Assembly: GCA_964396685.1 (NCBI GenBank)
Contig: CAYNFS010000019.1
Location: 1 to 13,779, forward strand
Direction of reading: 5' to 3'
Source of the DNA: CAYNFS01 sp964396685
GTDB lineage: Bacteria; Patescibacteriota; Doudnabacteria; UBA920; 2-01-FULL-46-14
DNA length: 13,779 nt
Shown: positions 5,848 to 10,875 of the stretch, in pieces
How positions within the stretch are numbered: position 1 is the first letter of the stretch
How the letters are laid out: every line of letters starts with the position of its first letter
The notes under the pieces: generated by a model
Told to the model about the DNA's origin: nothing
What the model saw: the letters and a program-made list of their open reading frames with translations, nothing else
Databases searched by the model: none
Program-made: the position numbers and the translations under genes

Positions 5848-7119
5848 ATGAAAGATTTTCTAAGAAAAATCCTTGGCCAGAAATTGATCAACCACTTTCA
5901 TTTATGCCAAGCAATCTTGGCCAATTTTGTCTACGGTTTTCCTTCGCGCAGGCTCAAAGTCATCGGGGTTACGGGTACTGATGGCAAGACCACGACGGTT
6001 AATTTGATTGCGAAGATTTTGCAGGAGGGGGGGCACCCGACCTCTTTTTTGTCATCTATCAATGCGCAGATTGGCGAGCAAACTTTTGATACCGGGCTTC
6101 ACACCACCACGCCCAGCCCTTTTTTGCTACAGCGGCTTTTGCGAAAAATGGCGAGAGCCGGCAGTCAATTTGCGGTGCTTGAGGTGACCTCGCATGCTTT
6201 AGATCAATATCGCACTTGGGGCATTAGATTTGAAACCGCAGTTTTGACCAACATCACTCCCGAACACTTGGATTACCACAAGACGTTTGAGGAGTACGCG
6301 AGGGCGAAACTGAAGCTTTTTAGGAATGTAAAAAATAGGGTGCTGGGAGAGAGCTCCCCTCTCCTCCCCTCTTTAATCAAAGAGGGGAAGGGGGGGTTCA
6401 TGAATTACGGGTTTTCCATAGGGACCCAAATTTGGGCAGACAACATAGAAGAAGATCTAAAATCAACAACTTTTACCGCCCATATACCAGATACTAGATA
6501 CAATATACTTCTTCAACTTCCCGGCAAGTTCAATGTTTTAAACGCCTTGGCCGCGATTGCATTGGGGCGAGTTTATGAAGTAATTCCGGAGGCAATAAAG
6601 AGGGGCTTGGAGAGAGTCAAAACCATTCCTGGCCGTATGGAATACATTGATGAGGGGCAGGGTTTTCTGGCGATGGTTGATTTTGCCCATACACCAAACG
6701 CCTTGCAGAGTCTTTTGGAATTTTTGAGGCCAAAAATCGCTGGACGAATCATTCTGGTTTTCGGATCGGCCGGCGAAAGAGATTGGCAAAAAAGGCCCGC
6801 AATGGGGGCGGCGGCTGATAAATTCGCCGACCTGATAATTTTAACCCGCGAAGACAATCGCTCCGAACCAGTCGAAAAAATCTGCAACGAGATAGCAAGC
6901 GGCATTAGACAGAAAACCCGCGATCGTGGGTTGTTTGTCGTTTTTGATCGCCGGGAGGCAATTAAGCTTGCTCTCTCAAAGGCGCAAAAGAATGATATAG
7001 TGGTGGTGTGCGGCAAGGGCCACGAGCAGAGCTTGAATATTGATGGCAAAGAAGTGCCGTGGGATGACAGAAAAGTAATACGAGAAGAGCTTCAATCACT
7101 TTTGTCATTCCGGACGTGA
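5848..7119 (+). CDS. Mur ligase family protein, MurE-like, lacking the N-terminal UDP-binding domain
   Basis: An ATP-dependent ligase of the peptidoglycan stem-peptide family, closest by eye to MurE. Seen (numbering from 5848): P-loop GTDGKTTT (43-50); HTTTPSPFLLQRLL (85-98), as in MurE; EVTSHALDQ (112-120); NITPEHLDYH (135-144); the likely carbamylated Lys in ARAKLKLF (151-158); GKFNVLNALAA (226-236); VDFAHTPNAL (277-286); and REDNRSEP (334-341), in the place of the MurE DNPR substrate motif but without the Pro. Only about 40 residues precede the P-loop, so the usual N-terminal domain of about 100 residues is absent. I chose ATG 5848 for its AGGAGG; an in-frame ATG at 5671 would add 59 repeat-encoded residues. 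Residues about 168-184 (SSPLLPSLIKEGKGGF) come from a palindromic insert, and the stop codon lies in another. The natural amino acid is undetermined. Confidence 0.85.
   Translation: MKDFLRKILGQKLINHFHLCQAILANFVYGFPSRRLKVIGVTGTDGKTTTVNLIAKILQEGGHPTSFLSSINAQIGEQTFDTGLHTTTPSPFLLQRLLRKMARAGSQFAVLEVTSHALDQYRTWGIRFETAVLTNITPEHLDYHKTFEEYARAKLKLFRNVKNRVLGESSPLLPSLIKEGKGGFMNYGFSIGTQIWADNIEEDLKSTTFTAHIPDTRYNILLQLPGKFNVLNALAAIALGRVYEVIPEAIKRGLERVKTIPGRMEYIDEGQGFLAMVDFAHTPNALQSLLEFLRPKIAGRIILVFGSAGERDWQKRPAMGAAADKFADLIILTREDNRSEPVEKICNEIASGIRQKTRDRGLFVVFDRREAIKLALSKAQKNDIVVVCGKGHEQSLNIDGKEVPWDDRKVIREELQSLLSFRT
6352..6399 (+). repeat. In-frame palindromic element E in the Mur ligase
   Basis: A 10-bp stem (6365-6374 with 6379-6388) closes on AATC, flanked by C-rich and G-rich runs. 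It encodes SPLLPSLIKEGKGG between two conserved parts of the central domain. Confidence 0.78.
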
Positions 7120-7132
7120 TCCGGAATCCAGG
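7104..7132 (+). repeat. Palindromic element supplying the Mur ligase stop codon
   Basis: ATTCCGGA (7107-7114) and TCCGGAAT (7120-7127) pair around CGTGA. The TGA in the loop (7117-7119) ends the Mur ligase, and the last residues SFRT are repeat-encoded. Its right edge merges into AGGAGG (7130-7135), the Shine-Dalgarno of the TsaB-like gene, 6 nt before that ATG. Confidence 0.75.
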
Positions 7133-7141
7133 AGGCTTGTT

Positions 7142-7504
7142 ATGAGGTCAAAAAAAATATTGATTGATACAACAGAAAAGAAGAATTTGATTTTGGCCTT
7201 TTTGCTTGATAAAAAAATTATTGTCAAACAAACCAAACTAGTGACAGGGCTTTCTGAAAGCCTTTTGCCAGAGCTTTCCAAATTTTTGAAAAAGCATAAA
7301 ATTAGGCTAAAAGACATCTCAAAAATTTTCGTCAATCCCGGGCCGGGCGGGTTTTCAGCAACACGCACCGGAGTTGCCGTAGCCAATGCTTTGGCTTATG
7401 CTCTAGGGATGCCAGTGGCAGAATGGCCGAGTGGAAAAATCAAAAAGCTGGTATTGCCAAAGTATGACAGGGAGCCAAATATAACCAAGCCGAAACGAGC
7501 ATGA
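7142..7504 (+). CDS. tsaB: Short TsaB-like protein (threonylcarbamoyladenosine tRNA modification)
   Basis: TsaB belongs to the ASKHA fold and acts with TsaC, TsaD and TsaE to make t6A37 on ANN-decoding tRNAs. The evidence is an N-terminal strand ILIDTTEKK in place of ILAIDTS, and the signature NPGPGGFSATRTGVAVANALAYALG (65-89), which matches the GPGSFTGLRIGxxxAKGLA block of TsaB. At 120 aa it is about half the usual length of roughly 220-230. The N-terminal lobe is kept and the C-terminal lobe is missing, although the stop overlaps the next start (ATGA) and nothing suggests recent breakage. Its start has a strong AGGAGG at 6 nt. A dimerisation-only scaffold for TsaD is plausible (inference). 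Confidence 0.75.
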   Translation: MRSKKILIDTTEKKNLILAFLLDKKIIVKQTKLVTGLSESLLPELSKFLKKHKIRLKDISKIFVNPGPGGFSATRTGVAVANALAYALGMPVAEWPSGKIKKLVLPKYDREPNITKPKRA

Positions 7505-8385
7505 ATGTCATAGAAGTCAAAAATCTCAAAAAATCCTACGGCAAAATCCGCGCTGTTGACGGCATAAGTTTTGAAGTTCATGAGGGGGAAATTTTTGGTT
7601 TGCTTGGCCCAAATGGCGCCGGCAAAACCACGACCTTAGAGATTTTGGAAGGCTTAAAGGCGGCTGACGGCGGAGATGTCAAAGCCTTGCCCAAAGAACA
7701 GGTTGGCGTGGTTCTGCAAAATTCAGCCTTTTTCGCAGAACTTACTTTGCTTGAGCTTATGAAGCTTTTCGGAAGCTTCTATAAAACCAGAGCGGATTTA
7801 CCCAAACTTATTGAACGTTTTGATTTGCAAAAAATTCTGAATCGCAAATTTTCTGAACTTTCAGGAGGGCAAAAGCAACGCTTTGCTTTGGCCACAGCGC
7901 TCGTTCATAACCCGAAGCTTCTAATTTTGGATGAGCCAACGGTAGGACTTGATCCGGCAGTAAGGCAGAGGTTTTGGGAAACTATTTTGAAATTGCGCGA
8001 GGATGGCTTGACGATTTTGTTGACCACTCATTATATGGAAGAAGCCGAGATTGTGGCAGACCGGGTCTCAATCATAGATCGCGGCCGCATCATGGCCACC
8101 GACCGCCCCATCAAGCTTATTAATTCTTTGGGGGTCGTCTCGCGGATTCAATTTATGAGCAGCAAGTCCATAAATTTGGGAGAGCTCGAGGAATTGCCGG
8201 CAATCATTGCGGCCAGGCGCGAGCGCTATACTTACGAGCTTGAGACAGACAGCCCCGAGCAATCGCTTAGAGCCCTCCTGGAATGGGAGAAAAAATTTGC
8301 CGGGAAAATTTTCAACCTTCAGGTCCGGCAGGCAACTCTGGATGACGTCTTTTTGAAATTGACAGGTCACTCCCTTAGGGAATGA
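7501..8385 (+). CDS. ABC transporter ATP-binding protein (ABC-2 export type)
   Basis: Nucleotide-binding subunit that hydrolyses ATP to drive the permease encoded next. All catalytic motifs are present: Walker A GPNGAGKTT (36-44), Q-loop VVLQNS (70-75), signature LSGGQKQ (120-126), Walker B LLILDEPTVGLDP (140-152), and switch His in TTHYMEE (175-181). A C-terminal extension of about 90 residues follows, as in DrrA/CcmA-like exporters. The region between Walker A and the Q-loop is shorter than usual. It overlaps the upstream tsaB-like stop by 4 nt and the permease start by 4 nt, so the three genes are translationally coupled. The substrate is unknown; DrrA-type homologues export drugs, lipids or polysaccharides. 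Confidence 0.93.
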   Translation: MNVIEVKNLKKSYGKIRAVDGISFEVHEGEIFGLLGPNGAGKTTTLEILEGLKAADGGDVKALPKEQVGVVLQNSAFFAELTLLELMKLFGSFYKTRADLPKLIERFDLQKILNRKFSELSGGQKQRFALATALVHNPKLLILDEPTVGLDPAVRQRFWETILKLREDGLTILLTTHYMEEAEIVADRVSIIDRGRIMATDRPIKLINSLGVVSRIQFMSSKSINLGELEELPAIIAARRERYTYELETDSPEQSLRALLEWEKKFAGKIFNLQVRQATLDDVFLKLTGHSLRE

Positions 8386-9125
8386 GACAATTGACTCTTG
8401 CATTTCTCAAAATATTTTTCCGAAATCCGCGCGCGATGTTTTTTGTGATCTTCCTGCCAGCGGTGATACTGGTCGGCGCGATGATTTTGGGTCCTGAAAG
8501 AATATTTCAATTCAAATCAACTCTGCGTTATGCCGATTTTTTTCTTGCGGGCATAATGGCTTACGCGATTATGCAGTCATGCGTTTATTCTGTTGCGTAT
8601 AATCTGGTGGATTTTCGCCGGAACCAAATTTTGAAAAGGTTATCCGTCACTCCCCTTTTGGGCAGACAATTTATCGCAGCCCAAAGCATTGCGCGGTTCA
8701 TAATCGGTGTTTTGCAGGCCGCTGTCCTTTTGATCATCGGCTTTCTGGTATTCCAAACCAAGCTGGCAACGTCCATGTTTTGGCTGCCGTTGATTATACT
8801 AACCGGAACTGCGGTATTCTTGGGAGTTGCTTTCCTGATCGCTTCCCTTGCCAAGGACTACGAGGAAGCGGCTCCCTATACTTCTGCAATTGGACTAATT
8901 TTGCTTTTTTTAGGCGATGTTTTTTTCCCAGTCGGTAACTTACCGCAAAACTTGCAGGCAGTTGCACAAGTTTTGCCGATGGAACCATTCTCGGCATTGA
9001 TTCGTTATGCCCTGTTCGGCACCGTAGAGGCGAACTTTACAAACAACATCTGGACTTTGGCGATCTGGCTTATCCTCTTACTTGTCGCTGCAATCCTGAT
9101 ATTTGAAAAGAAAATTTATAGATAA
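8382..9125 (+). CDS. ABC-2 type transporter permease
   Basis: Membrane partner of the preceding ATPase. The 247-aa protein has about six hydrophobic segments: roughly 17-38, 48-72, 102-124, 131-155, 163-185 and 222-242, the ABC2_membrane pattern. A cytoplasmic-type loop RRNQILKRLSVTPLLGRQF (residues about 80-98) carries the LKRLxxTPL motif typical of DrrB/NodJ-like permeases, which contacts the ATPase. A 4-nt overlap with the ATPase gene and a strong terminator 5 nt after the stop mark it as the last gene of the operon. Confidence 0.92.
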   Translation: MRQLTLAFLKIFFRNPRAMFFVIFLPAVILVGAMILGPERIFQFKSTLRYADFFLAGIMAYAIMQSCVYSVAYNLVDFRRNQILKRLSVTPLLGRQFIAAQSIARFIIGVLQAAVLLIIGFLVFQTKLATSMFWLPLIILTGTAVFLGVAFLIASLAKDYEEAAPYTSAIGLILLFLGDVFFPVGNLPQNLQAVAQVLPMEPFSALIRYALFGTVEANFTNNIWTLAIWLILLLVAAILIFEKKIYR

Positions 9126-9160
9126 AAAAGTGGCTCCCCCGAAAAAGGGAGCCACTTTTT
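9125..9160. terminator. Strong bidirectional intrinsic terminator
   Basis: A perfect 14-bp stem (9125-9138 with 9147-9160) has an 8-nt loop. The stem is GTGGCTCCC plus an A/T end, so a T-run follows on both strands. It lies between the converging permease (+) and lysozyme-like (-) genes and serves both. Confidence 0.93.
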
Positions 9161-9164
9161 GATT

Positions 9165-9791
9165 TTATAATCCTTTCTCTTCCAGCTCCTGGGTTATCTG
9201 CTGAACGGCCAGAATCCAGCTGTCGTTTTGCCAGCCGACCCAGGTGTTGCGCATGAGTTTTGGGGTCGTCATGCCGTTGTCATGATACTTTTGGATAAGG
9301 TTGTTGGCGCGGATGACCCCGTGTTCCAGGGTCGCGTAAGTTTCGGGCTTACCGCCGCCGATGCCCCAGCAGTTATTGGGTTTGATTTGGCGTTTGCAGA
9401 AATTGCTTTCGGCAAACGAGATGCCGATAATTAAACGATAGTGATATTGCTGAAGCAGTGTCTCCGCCTCGCCCGCCAGAGGGGATTTTTTGTTTTGCAA
9501 ATACTCTTTAAGCAACTCAATTCGAGGGTCAGGGGGTATAGGAAGAACTTCAGGCGCCAGAAATTGCCCCAAATAATTTTGCTGGAGAGTATCAGATGTT
9601 TGAAAAAGCGAAAGATCGTTTATTTCAAAGACAAGAGGAGAAGTTTTTGCAGTCTGGGCATAGGTCGCATGCGGGAAAGCCCAAACCAAAACTCCGCTAA
9701 GCGCTGCCACAATAAACAACCGGTCAAGCCTGCTCAACCTGTCCATCGAGACATTAATACTGCCCCAATGAACTGAAGATGCGGCTTTCAT
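9165..9791 (-). CDS. Exported lysozyme-like / glucosaminidase-like protein
   Basis: I do not recognise an exact family. Residues about 25-45 (LFIVAALSGVLVWAFPHATYA) form a signal peptide or anchor, with a plausible cleavage after ATYA, preceded by a basic stretch. Residues 46-105 look like a linker. The C-terminal 100 residues resemble small lysozyme-fold cell-wall hydrolases: IIGISFAESNFCKRQ (122-135) with a Glu in the usual catalytic place, NNCWGIGGG (139-147), LEHGVIRANNLIQKYHDNG and WVGWQNDSWILAVQQI. C132 and C141 could form a disulfide outside the membrane. The ATG at 9791 follows AAGGAGAAAA at a rather long distance (about 13 nt); a second ATG at residue 16 is possible. It has its own promoter and a long hairpin leader. 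Peptidoglycan remodelling is inferred. Confidence 0.65.
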   Translation of the reverse strand: MKAASSVHWGSINVSMDRLSRLDRLFIVAALSGVLVWAFPHATYAQTAKTSPLVFEINDLSLFQTSDTLQQNYLGQFLAPEVLPIPPDPRIELLKEYLQNKKSPLAGEAETLLQQYHYRLIIGISFAESNFCKRQIKPNNCWGIGGGKPETYATLEHGVIRANNLIQKYHDNGMTTPKLMRNTWVGWQNDSWILAVQQITQELEEKGL

Positions 9792-9826
9792 GAAAAAGAA
9801 TTTTCTCCTTTCTTTGAAAAATCCAA

Positions 9827-9874
9827 GTTGCCTACCCTACCCCGATGCATAAGATCGGGGTAAGGGTACGCAAC
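9827..9874 (-). promoter_or_regulatory. Long hairpin at the 5' end of the lysozyme-like mRNA
   Basis: The two arms pair over about 20 bp with one mismatch and one bulged base. The inner part ACCCCGAT/ATCGGGGT is perfect around a 7-nt loop, and the foot is GTTGC/GCAAC. The predicted transcription start (about 9873) falls on its first bases. It is either a 5' stabilising or regulatory hairpin or another dispersed palindrome. Confidence 0.5.
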
Positions 9875-9879
9875 CGCCA

Positions 9880-9909
9880 ATCGTAGCATAGAAATAGGCC
9901 TCAAGTCAA
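9880..9909 (-). promoter_or_regulatory. Promoter of the lysozyme-like gene
   Basis: On the minus strand: TTGACT (9909-9904), an 18-bp spacer, then TACGAT (9885-9880). Both hexamers are fair matches, giving a leader of about 80 nt. Confidence 0.5.
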
Positions 9910-9930
9910 GGGTTTTTGAAAGTATTCCCA

Positions 9931-9956
9931 AATTAAAAACCGCTATCATTGCGGTT
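9931..9956 (-). terminator. Intrinsic terminator after tRNA-Val
   Basis: On the minus strand AACCGC and GCGGTT pair around a 7-nt loop, followed by TTTTAATT. It lies 55 nt after the tRNA 3' end and just before the lysozyme-like promoter. Confidence 0.7.
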
Positions 9957-10010
9957 AGGCTTAATTCTTTACTCTGTTTATATTATATCAGATTTTTTAA
10001 GTTTCGTCAA

Positions 10011-10084
10011 TGGCCACTGCTGGATTTGAACCAACGACCTCCTCGGTGTAAACGAGGCGCTCTAACCAACTGAGCTAAGTGGCC
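10011..10084 (-). tRNA. tRNA-Val, anticodon TAC
   Basis: A 74-nt cloverleaf. Acceptor GGCCACT/AGTGGCC plus discriminator A; D-arm GCTCAGTTGGTTAGAGC; anticodon stem CCTCG/CGAGG around TTTACAC; T-arm GTTGG-TTCAAAT-CCAGC with one G-T pair. The 3' CCA is not encoded (TTG follows), unlike the tRNA-Leu nearby. Confidence 0.95.
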
Positions 10085-10104
10085 AAAACCATAAATTAAA
10101 ACAA

Positions 10105-10611
10105 TCACATTTTGCCGCTATATTCTTGGAAAAATCTGTCAAGATATTCTTCCATAAAATGATGACGGTCTTCCGCAAANNNNNNNNNNNNNNNNNNNNN
10201 NNNNNNNNNNNNNNNNNNNNNNNNNNNNNNNNNNNNNNNNNNNNNNNNNNNNNNNNNNNNNNNNNNNNNNNNNNNNNNNCAAGACGATCGGAATCCTGAA
10301 CAATTTTACCTTCGAGCGTTCGCGTCTCCGTTTTTACAGCCACGTCTTTAAAAGAAATTGAAGCGATAATATCGCATACGTGATTTGCAATATCGGCTGA
10401 CACAGAATGTTTTTCGAGAATTTGTCGAGCGGCTTTCGGCGCGGCAAGTTCTACTACAAACATATCAGCAGCTTCGCTTTGGCCGATGCGCTTGGCCATA
10501 TTCCACACTCTAACAATATGTCACCAATCATGTCCCGACCTTTCACCTTCGAGTTTTTGTCTTGCTTCGTCTGCAATTTCTTTGGATAATTTTTTGTTGC
10601 TCGGAATCCAT
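10105..10611 (-). pseudogene. Decayed HD-domain phosphohydrolase (YedJ/YpgQ-like), interrupted by a scaffold gap
   Basis: This is clearly an HD-superfamily hydrolase by KLEGERSGHDW...HIVRVWNMAKR, DMFVVELAA, TLEGKIVQDSDRL and the C-terminal FAEDRHHFMEEYLDRFFQEYSGK, but it is broken. (1) The only good ATG (10611) is in a different frame from the homologous region that follows, so a frameshift near an A-run is likely. (2) An in-frame TGA (10521-10523) sits where the family has an aromatic residue in SGHDW-W-HI. (3) VVELAA joins directly to PKAARQIL, so about 20 residues carrying the defining LLHD metal-binding dyad are gone. (4) A run of 100 N hides the centre, and the frame after the gap differs from the one before it. 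The real stop is the TGA at 10105-10107. Neighbouring genes use TGA as stop, so recoding is unlikely. Sequence error at a low-quality contig join is the alternative. Confidence 0.78.
10180..10279. other. Assembly gap (100 N)
   Basis: Exactly 100 unknown bases, a customary placeholder for a scaffold join of unestimated size. Reading frames must not be trusted across it. Flanking bases belong to the same HD-hydrolase gene, so the join itself appears right. Confidence 0.95.
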
Positions 10612-10655
10612 AATATTAAAAAAATCTTCCCCAAAAATTCCCGAAAGTTTAATTC

Positions 10656-10740
10656 TGGTGCCCTCGGTGGGATTCGAACCCACAAGCCTTGCGGCACACG
10701 CACCTCAAGCGTGCACGTATTCCAGTTCCGTCACGAGGGC
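10656..10740 (-). tRNA. tRNA-Leu, anticodon GAG, with encoded CCA
   Basis: An 85-nt class II tRNA. Acceptor GCCCTCG/CGAGGGC, discriminator A, encoded CCA (10658-10656); anticodon stem CACGC/GCGTG around TTGAGGT; long variable arm GCCGCAAGGC; T-arm GTGGG-TTCGAAT-CCCAC. Confidence 0.96.
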
Positions 10741-10756
10741 AAAATTAAGTACATGA

Positions 10757-10785
10757 ATTATAACGTTTTATGAATTTCCTCTCAA
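10757..10785 (-). promoter_or_regulatory. tRNA-Leu promoter
   Basis: On the minus strand: TTGAGA (10785-10780), a 17-bp spacer, then a perfect TATAAT (10762-10757). It is about 17 nt upstream of the mature tRNA, the best promoter in the window. It could also serve the HD remnant and tRNA-Val. Confidence 0.8.
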
Positions 10786-10838
10786 TGGGACTTGGTGCCA
10801 GAATCGGATATAGTAAAAGATAAGGCTGATGCCAAGCT

Positions 10839-10867
10839 TTGAGTAATGGGTTGATTTTAGTGATTAT
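10839..10867 (+). promoter_or_regulatory. Possible promoter of the O-antigen-ligase-like gene
   Basis: TTGAGT (10839-10844), a 17-bp spacer, then GATTAT (10862-10867), each 4 of 6 to consensus. The -10 ends 8 nt before the ATG, so the transcript would be leaderless or nearly so; no Shine-Dalgarno is present. Confidence 0.35.
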
Positions 10868-10875
10868 CACATAAA

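Noticed and set aside
9165..9791. Confident naming as an endo-beta-N-acetylglucosaminidase
   Set aside because: Only the general lysozyme-like pattern and one Glu can be seen; the exact family cannot be settled by eye.
10521..10523. UGA recoding (Gly, Trp or selenocysteine) in the HD gene
   Set aside because: TGA is a normal stop in at least six genes here, no SECIS-like hairpin was apparent, and the gene has other lesions.
10521..10703. 60-aa minus-strand ORF starting in tRNA-Leu
   Set aside because: Its first half is tRNA; only its end (KLEGERSGHDW) is genuine HD-hydrolase sequence, covered by the pseudogene entry.
10486..10773. Plus-strand ORFs over tRNA-Leu
   Set aside because: They include the antisense of the tRNA, giving the familiar GGIRTHKPCG and VGFEPTSLA artefacts.
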